This document shows positions 55,406 through 64,000 of a stretch of DNA of 64,000 nt, in pieces (the stretch's first letter is position 1; every line of letters begins with the position of its first letter). The stretch covers positions 2,170,001 through 2,234,000 of the forward strand of contig NC_089184.1 of assembly GCF_947507565.1 (NCBI RefSeq), given 5' to 3'. The DNA comes from Oscarella lobularis (Eukaryota; Porifera; Homoscleromorpha; Homosclerophorida; Oscarellidae). The notes under the pieces were generated by a model that searched no databases, was not told where the DNA came from, and worked only from the letters and a program-made list of their open reading frames with translations. A program made the position numbers and the translations under genes.

Positions 55406-56044
55406 CTAGATCGATGGAACGTCAAGTGGTGCGAAACTTTGCGACATGGGCATGTCGATGATCGCCAAACAAACGCTACGAACGTGCGTTAGGCAGAGGG
55501 GAACTGCGCCGTACATGGCCCCTGAAATGTATGACGCCACAATCGCAAAAACAGCGTTGGACGATATGTGGGCTGTCGGGGTTATTATCGTAGCGATGGT
55601 GCAGCGGAAGCCCATCTACGGTGGCATGAATGACGCGGAAATCATGGGAAGAGTTATGGGCTGCGGAGGCAGGCGCCCACTGGGGCCTCCACTTGCAGAC
55701 TTGCCTCAGTGGTGCATGGAGGTCTGCAGCCCATGCTTTTCACTAAACATCGCCAATCGGCCAACTGCAGAGGCAATGTCCGAAGTCATTGCAGGTGAGA
55801 TGCCGGATGACGAGCACCATGACGTCGACGACGATTGATTGATTGATGATTTAAGAAGCTTTTCCACTCGCCGACGTCGAAGTTTTCAGGACTACTATAG
55901 CGATTAATCATTTTACGCGGTGTTCGAAGCGCTTTTATGAATATTTATTAAGCATGATGTGAGAGTTCACAGTTGACTGCGAGGTGTTTACAATAAAAGA
56001 AAAAAATTTTCAAAAACGCATCGGGTATCTTTCAATTTTAAGTG

Positions 56045-56575
56045 GAATGGCCAAGTCCATCTCGTTCAATGTCAAGATGCCTAAACTCCATCTCGTTCAA
56101 TGTCAAGATGCCTAAACCCCATCTTGTTCAATGTCAAGATGCCAATGCTATCTTGTTTAATGTAAAGATGCCCAAGTCCATCTTGTTCAATGTCAAGATG
56201 CCAATGCTATCTTGTTCAATGTAAAGATGCCCAAGTCCATCTTGTTCAATGTCAAGATGCCTAAACCCCATCTTGTTCAATGTCAAGATGCCAATGCTAT
56301 GTTGTTCAATGTAAAGATGCCAATGCTATCTTGTTCAATGTCAATATGCCTAAACTCCATCTCGTTCAATGTCAAAAATGCCTAAACCCCATCTCGTTCA
56401 ATGTAAAGATGCCAATGCTATCTTGTTCAATGTAAAGATGCCATTGCTAACTTGTTCAATATCAAGTGCAAGATGCCTTAGTCCATCTTGTTCAATGTCA
56501 AGATGCCTAAACCCCATCTCGTTTAAAGTTTAATGTCAAATTGTTCTAGGCAAGATAATGGCACTCCAGGTCCAC
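56045..56575 (-). repeat. Right inverted end with 31-bp minisatellite, about 15 units
   Basis: On plus the unit reads (aaccccatctcgttcaatgt)caagatgccta, with shorter 27-bp variants (aatgctatcttgttcaatgt aaagatgcc). It is the reverse complement of the array at 41.75 kb. The last unit is followed by tttaaagtttaatgtcaaat and gataatggcactccagg, matching the outer part of the left end. Confidence 0.85.
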
Positions 56576-56690
56576 TTGGTTGCTTGCTGAAATTGTAGCA
56601 ACTTAGAAGGAACCGCATTTGCCAAAAGTCATAGAAAGATGAGGCACTTTATTCATTTACACATTCATTAATAAGACAGAAAGTGAAAAA

Positions 56691-59600
56691 ATGGACGGAG
56701 CGCTCCAAATATTCGAAGGAGAATGCCACGCCGCTGGGTAAGCGGCGTTCGAACCGTAAAGAACTATAAAGAACAGTTTTTCATTTCTCTAGCCTTGAAC
56801 TCGCAGAGAAGCTCAAGACGCTGCTGACAGCTAAGCAGTCAGCAGCGTTGACGAAAAAACGCAACGGCAGACCCGAAACCGGAACAACGGCCCGCAAGAG
56901 CGTATTTGGCGCTCAAAACGCGATGTGGGTGAGTTTTTTACGCGACCCGATCGCTCGCTCTATCGTTCGATCGATAGTGATATACAGTGCATCGTCGATT
57001 ATCCGAACCCCTCTTGTCTAGGTCCATTACGGATAATCGATATTACGAATAATCGGTAACGGGTTAAATAATCTTTATTACTTTATTTTTATTATTGATT
57101 TTTATTTATTTTGCCCACAAACATTTTCATATGCTTTCCACAGAAGGTAAAAATATTACTTAGCAAAAATCTTACAATTTTTGTTTGCTTTAGACTTTTC
57201 ATCCTTTTGTCGTCTGCAAGATCGCGCAGCGTTCTCAGAACTCTGAGATTATTTGCGTTTGCCTCAGGCTGCTGTTCCAGCCAAGCTAGGCATCCCTCAA
57301 ACATTTTAGAGGCCTCCGCATGAGAAATCGTCACCCTTTCGTCATCAGAGTCGTCGCTTTCGTCTGGTTCAATATCGTGTTCACCTTCCTGCACTTTTGC
57401 GATTATTTCTTCGTCAGTAAGAACTGTTTCCGCGTTTTCATCACGGGTGCGAAGCCAATCAAAAATATCTTTTGGGTCTAATGGCGCGCTGGAATTCTTA
57501 GCCAGTTCAGACAGTTCCAAAACTTCAGCGCCGTCGTCGTCATCAATATCATCATCATTTGAGTCGAAATCGTCTTCATCTTGGGTAAGTGGAATTATTT
57601 TTCTCCACGACTTTCTTATTGTTGTCATTGTAATTTCATCCCAACTGGTAGCAACCATATCTCCGACAACTTTCATATCAACTGTCTTTAGAAATGTTGG
57701 AATCGGCACACCTTCTTCATCCTCGAGCAGAAATTTGCTGAGTAGCTTTTTTCTGTACCTTCGCTTCATGGATTCCAATACCCCTTGGTCCATTGGCTGA
57801 ATAATTGAGGTAACATTAGGGGGGAAATATTTCACCACAATTTTCCCATCTGAGCTCATCAGCTCTTTCTCGCAAAAGTGCGCAGAGCAGTTGTCGAGCA
57901 GTAAAACAGCCCTCTTTTCAAATCCTAATTCTTGCAGATGTTCACGAACGTTCACAACAAAATAAGTATGAAACCAGTGAGAAAAAAGCTCGGAAGTCAT
58001 CAGAGCCTTTTTCTGACCACGGTATAAGTACGAAAGAAGCTTCATATCTAACTGACGATAGCAACGAGGTTTATTTGACTTACCAATCATGAGGAGTGGC
58101 AGAAAAATAGAACCCGACGCGTTAGAGCAGGCTGCCCGTGTGACTCTGTCCTTGGCCTTTTTTCGCCCAACGGCTGATTTCTCGAAAGCACCAGCGAGGG
58201 TTTTCTCAGGAAGTAGACGAAATTGTAAGCCTGTTTCATCCAAATTAAAAATTTGATCTAAAAAGTATTTTTCTTCAGAAATGAATTTTTGGAACTTCTC
58301 AACAAATTCACACGCAGCCTTTTCATCAGCAGACGCCGTTTCACCTTGGAGGCTTATCTCGCGAATTCCATATCTTTTACAGAATTTTGTCTGCTATCCT
58401 GATGTTGCCAAAAAAGTATCGGTTTTTCCCATTTTTTCGTGCAGCTGTTTGGCTTTCTCGCAAAGTAGAGGCCCACATACAGGAATTCCTTGCTGCCTCT
58501 TCTGGTTGAACCACATAAAAACGGCATCATCAAGCTCTTCACTTTTTCCCATTTTCATGCGCTTTGCAGGCCGACTCATGCCTATTTCTGCAGTCTTTTG
58601 CTGAAAGTCTAGCATTTTTTCACGGTTTTTTCGAAGGCCGGAGACGGTGCTTTTAGGAATTCCGAATTTTTCTGAAACAACAGTCAAACTGCACCCATCC
58701 GTAAGCATACGTACAGCAGCAACTTTGTCGTCGATGGACAAGACATGCCTTTTGCGCTTGGTCGAACTGTTGGAGGCCATCGCCAGTTAGCGAGCGAGAA
58801 GAGGATTCACACTAAGAAGCGTAACGTGGCGTCCAAATAAGGACAAAGAACGTGACGTAACAATAGGTTGCACCCAATCAGGTCTACCTAGCGTGCGCAA
58901 CATGTCGTCTTCACTGCCTAGTTCCTATGACTCTTATCAAGAACAAACAAATTTTCAAGAACGGCAAGAACAATTTAGAATTACTTTTAAAGACAAATAC
59001 GGACTGTAGCTTTTTCAAAGGATTTTCAATTTTCATCTTTTTGGGCGAGACGATCAGTGCATACGCGCTTTCCAGTCAAAATCGAGACAGACAACTCGTC
59101 TGGACTCTGAAGAGAAGGTTCTTCTTGACCAGGAAAGTGAGGGTGCTTGTTGTGGGTCTCTCTCCCGCTGACAAGATCCATGGCTGGACGCTTTCGTTTT
59201 GAGATATCAAATGAAAAATCTCTATAACAGCCATCTTGAGTGAATGCTTTGAATTTCAAGCTACCTCTTACTTTTCTTTATCGCTGCAAGGATTTCCTGT
59301 CAGAATAGATATTGACATCTCGCTGTCTCTACTTTCGGATGATACATCTGCAAAATAAAGTGAGTACAATTTCAATATATGCGCGCTGTTATAGACCGTC
59401 TATCCAATGGTCGGATTTGTAATCGGACGTTTCATACTCGTCCCATTTTGGAGAAAATCCAGAATCAGACATTTCTTTGTATACCTTCTGAAAATCCTCA
59501 CGTGTCCATTTAGAGTGACCACTCAAAATAGAACATCTGCAATCGTACACTCGGGATCCCCATCTTCGAGATCCATCCATAGAGTAAGGTCTTCCAACGA

Positions 59601-60545
59601 GTTTCCTGGACAAGGAAATGATAGGTTCTAATGTAGAAAGAAATAACGGCAGCCTCGTTTCAACCAACCCCTTAATCAGCACCATTTTCGCATCCAATAA
59701 AGGAGCGAGAATGTCAGCAACGTCTCTCTGCAGGTGTCCCATGGACACGCCGTTGTTCAGGCCGAGAATAGAGTTTCGATGAAAAAAGTTTCCCTCTTCT
59801 CGGCGGAAAGTCAATACGAGTCCATCACGGGCAAGATTCCAACCATCCGAGAGACGAACACCCTTAAGCTGGCAAAGGAAAGAGAAACTCGCCGCAAGCA
59901 TTGTTCGAATAGCGCGCTAAAAGCGATGCCGTAACAGTTACGTAAGAAAGAAAATGCCATTACGGATAATCGACGATACGGATAATCGACGTTCGGATAA
60001 TCGACAATGCACTGTATATGCGTCTTTTTCTACAGTACGGGGCAGGGCTAGGACGCGAAAGCGTCACGGGTCGGCGGGTTAACGTACTCTTGTCCCGCAG
60101 CAGTAAAGACCGTCCTTCGGGGTCTATACCCGAAGACGTCCAAGATCGAGCGGATCCCGTCGCTCGGGGTCCCACGACCAGTGAGGTATGCGCTATTACC
60201 TGTTTATACACATATAGCCTACCTTTCTCTAGCGGCCGATCGTCGATGTCCAGCGGGCGGCGAGTCGCGAAGCGTTCGATGCGAGACGCGTCGAAACGGC
60301 GAAACGAAGTCGACAAGAAAATAAATTAGTCAAAACTATACTTCTGCATTACATTATCTATTACCTAACTTACTTGAAAAAATATCTTATGCATAAAAAT
60401 CGACGAAAGATACCACTTTTCTGTGCAGTAGCGCACGTTAGTTCGAGACCTTTTCTCTTTGGACGGACACAACAGACGTTCCCTCGCGACGACCAAGCAC
60501 ATGAGTCGGCGAAGGGATGGCATATAACTCAAATTATTTTTTAGC
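56691..60545 (+). CDS. Small multi-exon gene, unrecognised; intron 2 holds a Tigger element
   Basis: ATG 56691 (MDGALQIFEGECHAAG), exon 1 to 56737; exon 2 56793-56928 (LELAEKLKTLLTAKQSAALT…); exon 3 60036-60185 (YGAGLGRESVTGRR…); exon 4 from 60233 (RPIVDVQRAASREAFDARR), in frame to a stop near 60543. Introns have GTAAGC, GTGAGT and GTATGC donors with good acceptors, and all phases fit. The protein is basic and helix-rich with no recognised domain. A decayed copy is at 27.1 kb, and the region after exon 3 is partly repeated at 20.6 kb. The original intron 2 would be only about 80 bp without the transposon. The true stop could be earlier. Confidence 0.5.
57092..58780 (-). pseudogene. Tigger-type transposase, one in-frame stop
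   Basis: 562 codons in one register, interrupted only by TAG at 58394-58396 where the family has Trp (FLATSG-W-x-x-x-F), a single G-to-A change. N-terminal CENP-B-type HTH: VSEKFGIPKSTVSGLRKNRE; second HTH: FNQKRQQGIPVCGPLL. Catalytic Asp residues: FNLDETGLQF, AVLLLDNCSAHF, SIIQPMDQGV. The C-terminus is acidic. Otherwise uninterrupted, so this is a very recently inactivated copy. Confidence 0.88.
59389..59901 (-). CDS. HIRAN-domain protein (Tigger passenger), at least first exon
   Basis: The ATG at 59901 gives MLAASFSFLCQLKGVRLSDG, then the HIRAN core LVLTFRREEGNFFHRNSI and MGHLQRDVADILAPLLDAKM. It aligns with the HIRAN gene of the element at 8.6 kb (RDVADILAPLLD versus RDVASILARPIDD). The remaining 90 residues are unrelated to that gene's zinc-ribbon half. 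Further coding is likely at 59347-59026 (SISILTGNPC and later VSILTGKRV), but exon joins are unresolved. It lies upstream of the transposase on the same strand. DNA-end binding is the inferred role. Confidence 0.65.
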   Translation of the reverse strand: MLAASFSFLCQLKGVRLSDGWNLARDGLVLTFRREEGNFFHRNSILGLNNGVSMGHLQRDVADILAPLLDAKMVLIKGLVETRLPLFLSTLEPIISLSRKLVGRPYSMDGSRRWGSRVYDCRCSILSGHSKWTREDFQKVYKEMSDSGFSPKWDEYETSDYKSDHWIDGL

Positions 60546-60769
60546 CTGTTTATTTTTGATAGTTTTTGAGGCCTTATGGGCTCTGGTTCACTTTATCCCC
60601 CACCTCCATTATGCGCTAAACAGCTCCGCCTCCCTAATTAGTCAATTGCCCTGTAGCCCACTAAATATAACGAGTCGGTAGAAAAGGCGATATATTTAAG
60701 TCTCACTTTCCTTTTGGTTTGCTAATTTTTGTTAACACTATCACTAACCCTATTGTCCACTCTTTAATC

Positions 60770-61288
60770 ATGGCGCAAGCAGTTCTGAACCGTCGTCCTG
60801 CAACAGTTAGCTGTGTTGAGCTCGTGCGCACTGTGCACGACCCAGATTATGCAATTGACTGGTGCAGACGCCACGGGATACTTCGTACGACGAAGACCTG
60901 CGCGGCCGGCCTTGCCGCGAGGAGCGTCGGCCAAAATTTCCCGAAGGAAGGGCCTGGCGCTTTCCTCAAAAAGCGTGCAGAAAAAATATTCTCTGCGCAA
61001 CGTACGTAAAAGTCATTTATTATACCAAGTAGCAGTTGAAGTTCAGGATTCGTTTTTTGTCGGGTCCCTTTTAAGCCTCGAAAACATATTGCGCCTGATC
61101 CACTTGTGAACTTCTAAAACGCCTATATCATCAGTTGTTCGTGATATTGGCATAACAAAGAAGACAGCAGTGGATTGGTACAATTTCATTCGAGACGTAT
61201 GCGCGGAATATTTCATATCGAACCCAATGACCATCGGCGGTGTTGGAGCGGAAGTGGAAATTGACGAGTCAAAATTTGGAAGGAGAAA
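60770..61288 (+). pseudogene. Merlin/IS1595-type (ISXO2-like) transposase fragment
   Basis: The ATG at 60770 starts MAQAVLNRRPATVSC and the reading has VHDPDYAIDWCRRHGIL as in the N-terminal zinc-ribbon region. A GTACGT…GCAG intron of 34 bp (61002-61035) joins in phase to DSFFVGSLLSLENILRLIHL. A TGA (61107-61109) sits where Trp is expected, then TKKTAVDWYNFIRDVC and VEIDESKFGRRK, which carries the first catalytic Asp of this family. The sequence ends at a GTATGC donor and the rest was not found. The TGA makes this copy a probable pseudogene. Confidence 0.65.
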
Positions 61289-61294
61289 GTATGC

Positions 61295-62700
61295 ATAAAA
61301 TTCAAATCGCCCAAAATACAATTTTTTTAGTAAAAGGGATAATTATTAGGCAGTGAATGACTTCTGCGTCTTCGTACTCTCGCCCGCTCGTACTTCTTTC
61401 GCTTTAGATGCGATTTTTCCTGCAGCCATTGTAATACCTAGAAACGCGGCGTTTACAAATGAGCAGAGACTTTTTTCTTCTTAAAGTCGCTGCCAGGGCC
61501 CGCAAACATCACATATAACTAGCATCATCCTAACGCCTTTGTGGATAACACGGAACATGAAGAAGAGACCCCGCCGAAGTAACATGAAGTCGACACGCCC
61601 AAAATATCGACAAACTGGCCACAAGCGCTGTGTCAGTGACAAAAATAGCCTTGGGGACGCGAGAGATGATAAGGGAACGCGGTAAATGTGAATGGCCAGC
61701 ACGGAAATTTGTTGATAAAAGTTAACCCCGCTGACGCTTAGCATAATGCACACCTGCGCGTTTATGCACGAAAGAACGATTAGGCTGTTCAATAGATCAC
61801 TGCAATCTGAGCTATACACTACATAAATCATTTCGAACCTAAAGAATAACAGGAAATGTCCTTGACGAGGGAAAAACACGACGATCACTGAATGTATTAT
61901 CCGGCAAAGTGGTTATCCATCCTAGTATTATATGTAAATTACGTGATTGGGGAGTTTCCTATCCCTCCTCCTCCTCCTCTACCTATGATGACACTAAGTA
62001 GCATATATTATATTGAGAGTTTGGTCAAGCCGTTCGCCAGTGTACCACGTATTAATATAACATTGGTATTTACCCGGATGATTCGCGTCTATTCGCATAT
62101 CAACGCGTCTATTACGCGCCCTAACTCCAATTTCATTCATGTATTACGATAGGGTAACAATGTGCTGCATAAAAGAGGCACATTTTCGTAAAAAAGAAAG
62201 AAAACGACAAAGAAAAATTGTGGATCGGTTAAATCAACGTGTGTGAACGGAGATTGCAGTAACCGTACTGTACCTAGTATGGTACAGTGCACCCACGCAT
62301 AAAACGACCGTCTTTAGAGCGCGCTATACTAACATTACAGGGCATGCTCGATCCATAAATTGACGTCAGCCTAAAGGTATGAACGTGACCATGCTGTGTG
62401 AGTACAATTACTTGGAAATTCTTGGTAGCCTGCTGCAGGAAACAGAAATCCATTTACTGTACTTATGATCTCAAAAAATCGTCATGTCTGAAAGAGCAAT
62501 TGCTGGTGAAAGTGACCATGGATCGATAGCAGAGGAGATGTCCTACTATCCTCCCATTCTACTAGTAATCCATATAGTATACTTTCCAGATGTGACGAAT
62601 GGTCGTGAAATTTGATTTTTGCTTGTCTCTTGCGCTAAAGACAGCCCAAATTTAAAACGGTTTTGTTTTTGTTGTTAAGTTAATAAATAAATACATTCAT
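61295..62700. other. No recognised gene
   Basis: Frames at 61481-61888 (hydrophobic, minus) and 61892-62152 (plus) have no family resemblance. The later catalytic region of the Merlin transposase is not visible here. AT-rich from 62560. Confidence 0.4.
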
Positions 62701-62744
62701 TTATCTCATCAGGTCACATTGAATTGCAAACAATTACTGTTGGT

Positions 62745-63660
62745 TCAACAACCTACAGTGAATGCTACACCCTCGAACCGGGCAATGAAGTCAGCAGAAG
62801 CGACGTCATTCAACGTAGCGAAGTGAACGTCAGAATAAAAGTCTACAAATCGAATTTCGGCTGCCCATCGGATCCAACCATCGACTGTTCGACTCCTTGC
62901 CACTTTGTTGATCTCGATTTTGGCTGATTTTCGCCTGATGGCTTTGGCATTGAGGGCGTCAGCAGCAAACCGTTTGTGGCACAGACTGTTATCAAGAATA
63001 ATCATTTTTGCCCAGGCTACTTCATGTCAAAATCTCCATTGCCTCTGCATTCCAGTATCCACCACGGTTGCACCCTACGTCCAATGTTTCTCTTGTGCGG
63101 TGGACCCCAGACAGGTCACTGTGGCAGAGATAGCTTCAATAATGAAGTCACTGATCATGATTGGCGACCCCTGGCTCAAGGGCTTCAGGGGTTGGAAGGA
63201 TCCATAAGTCCAGCACGTTCTTTGATCTTCATTGAAGTGGTAAATCGAGTCGGCGTTGTGCACACGCACGTTGTCTTAATCGTCGTACGAGGCAAAGGCA
63301 GATTGGTACTTCTCTCTGTACATGACGACATCGTCTCTCTCGTGGGCGCCCGCCTATGTACAATCCCTTCTTGTAGATGTGACACGAAAACCCAGACTGT
63401 CTAACCACCTATGGGCCGTGCACCGGCTAATGGAATTCTCCGAATTGGCAAGCTGCGGAATAATTGACCGGTTTATATATTTGACGATATCGTCTATCGT
63501 GAAATTTGGCGTCCCTCGAATGCAGCTGTTTTCGCGGATATGAGAACGAAGCTCCTACTGAAAATCGTCGCGAAATTCTAGCAGCCAAGGGCCCCCCTGT
63601 TCTCTTGAACAGACGCTTCGTCGCCGTCATCGAAAATGTCGTCTACCCCAGGGAAGGTCT
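62745..63660 (-). pseudogene. IS630/Tc1-mariner-type transposase remnant, related to the 621-aa protein
   Basis: Minus-strand pieces in different frames follow the same order as the intact transposase at 10-12 kb: TAHRWLDSLGFRV (about 63400), AGAHERDDVV (about 63340), a YHFNEDQR block then PIMISDFI (about 63220-63130), and MIILDNSLCHKRFAADALNAK (about 63000). The intact protein has TAKRFLHDLGFSRR, DGHEREDVV, FQSNEDQT, IMISDFI and FDHSSNHASKGKDAL at the matching places. The Glu end is not visible. No TIRs were found. Confidence 0.6.
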
Positions 63661-63669
63661 TTGAATGGC

Positions 63670-64000
63670 GAGACAGACAGGTAGACGAAAACTAATGAAA
63701 TCGTCAGAATTTCTTTGCAAGGTTTTGATCATGCTTCATCGTCATAACCATGATCATTATGATTATTATTATTGCCATTTTTATTCTTCATTAGTAGGAC
63801 ATTAATGATAAATCCTAAAGTCTGACAATAAAGTCTGAATTTGAATTAAAGACAATAAACTCTGAATTAAAGAATTTCGACGAATGAACGCTAATCAAAG
63901 TAACAGATGTCTTAGACGATTGACGAAGAAAGAAGAGCAAGTTAGCTTTCATTCAGATTTGCCCAAACATGTCGTAGCTTTTGAAGCCAAGGGCCAAATT
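63670..64000. other. No recognised gene; AT-rich window end
   Basis: Contains short ATT repeats (63755-63785) and an imperfect repeat of aataaa-ctctgaattaaaga units (63820-63880). Nothing else seen. Confidence 0.45.

Larger units (their letters stand above)
52039..55838 (+). pseudogene. Protein kinase gene interrupted by a piggyBac; atypical HFD and DMG motifs
   Basis: Exons 52039-52182, 52232-52355, 52405-52515 and 55410-55838 join in phase. They encode GAFGAVFRSKY (end of the Gly loop), the VAIK-type Lys in ATVAAKVV, the Glu in VKEAEIL, HPNIVRFFGY, and the catalytic loop IIHFDVKPSNIL (HFD instead of HRD, Asp and Lys retained). The activation segment begins KLCDMGMS (DMG instead of DFG), then RGTAPYMAPEMYDA and DDMWAVGVIIVAM, and an acidic C-terminus. 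Intron 3 holds the piggyBac. In exon 1, DKIPLV is out of frame with GAFGAVF, so the first loop Gly is lost by a small indel near 52077 unless a different acceptor is used. Catalytic residues remain in place; the gene may be a recently broken kinase. Substrate unknown. Confidence 0.6.
41699..56575. mobile_element. Candidate large element bounded by inverted 31-bp minisatellite ends
   Basis: The two ends share an outer sequence in inverted orientation (gtgg-n-cctggagtgccattat on the left; its complement ends at about 56570) followed by about 60 bp of high similarity and then a 31-bp tandem unit. Between the ends lie an integrase-like DDE gene, a protein kinase gene, and later insertions (MITE, gypsy, piggyBac). 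Subtracting the insertions leaves roughly 6 kb. No target duplication could be identified next to either end. The alternative is two independent copies of one minisatellite-bearing repeat in opposite orientation. Confidence 0.4.
56985..60014 (-). mobile_element. Tigger/pogo transposon carrying a HIRAN passenger gene, TA duplication
   Basis: Ends CAGTGCATCGTCGATTATCC (left) and inverted CAGTGCATTGTCGATTATCC (right), one mismatch in 20; TA on both sides (56983-56984, 60015-60016). The motif CGATTATCCG is repeated several times just inside both ends, as expected for transposase binding sites. Two genes lie head to tail on minus: a HIRAN protein first, then the transposase. The element sits in an intron of the small gene above. 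Confidence 0.9.

Noticed and set aside
56045-56540. Regular repeats with short variable pieces, superficially like a CRISPR array
   Set aside because: Units are contiguous 27-31 bp tandem copies without unique spacers, in a eukaryotic context, and mirrored by the array at 41.75 kb.
41699-56575. A Polinton/Maverick element, given the size and an integrase-like gene
   Set aside because: No protein-primed DNA polymerase B, packaging ATPase, protease or capsid-type reading was seen, and the integrase-like gene is a spliced gene of another family.
59267-59272. GTAAG splice donor in the Tigger HIRAN gene
   Set aside because: The nearest acceptor that keeps the next frame would leave an intron of about 11 bp, which is not possible; the exon structure there is left open.

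Overview
The window is eukaryotic and almost certainly from an invertebrate animal. Genes are split by short GT-AG introns (about 35-100 bp). The repeat content is animal-like: Penelope-like, Ty3/gypsy, Tigger/pogo, piggyBac, Merlin, Mutator-like, Crypton and IS630/Tc1-mariner elements. Several host-type fragments (a P2X7-like cysteine domain, a RecQ-type helicase, a G2E3-like motif, a dynein AAA segment) belong to families common in sponges, cnidarians and other marine invertebrates. A sponge or similar basal metazoan is my guess, not something the sequence proves. No tRNA, rRNA or CRISPR array was seen.

Layout. 0-8 kb: two Penelope-like remnants in head-to-tail order on the minus strand, separated by degenerate telomere-like G-rich repeats; a complete-ended mariner-type element with TA duplications (889-2828) sits at the truncated end of the first. 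8.6-12.2 kb: an apparently intact IS630/Tc1-mariner-type transposon with a 621-aa transposase and a convergent, spliced gene for a HIRAN-domain plus zinc-ribbon protein. 12.9-15.2 kb: an internally deleted gypsy element. 16.4-18.5 kb: an unrecognised multi-exon gene whose last five exons splice in frame. 21.0-23.0 kb: a Tigger element. 23.4-26.5 kb: a decayed RecQ-type helicase gene with a Crypton-type tyrosine recombinase apparently inside an intron. 27-34.4 kb: a decayed gene copy, a Tigger fragment, a G2E3-like gene segment, a gypsy pol fragment and an intact two-exon P2X7-like cysteine-domain gene. 34.4-39.3 kb: mostly non-coding with simple repeats. 39.4-41.1 kb: a Mutator-like transposase remnant.

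41.7-56.6 kb: a block bounded by inverted arrays of a 31-bp minisatellite plus a shared outer sequence. It holds a 7-exon integrase-like DDE gene that reads through without a break (332 aa) and a protein kinase gene, and has been hit by a MITE, a young full-length gypsy element (43463-49030) and a piggyBac. 56.7-60.5 kb: a small multi-exon gene whose intron holds a 3.0-kb Tigger element that itself carries a second HIRAN gene. 60.8-63.7 kb: a Merlin-type transposase and a second, decayed relative of the 621-aa transposase.

The feature that stands out is the presence of HIRAN-domain genes as passengers inside two unrelated cut-and-paste transposons. HIRAN domains in HLTF-type proteins bind DNA 3' ends and link to fork repair, so a role at transposition intermediates is a reasonable inference. 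A second candidate is the approximately 15-kb block with inverted minisatellite ends, which may be an undescribed large transposon using the integrase-like gene.
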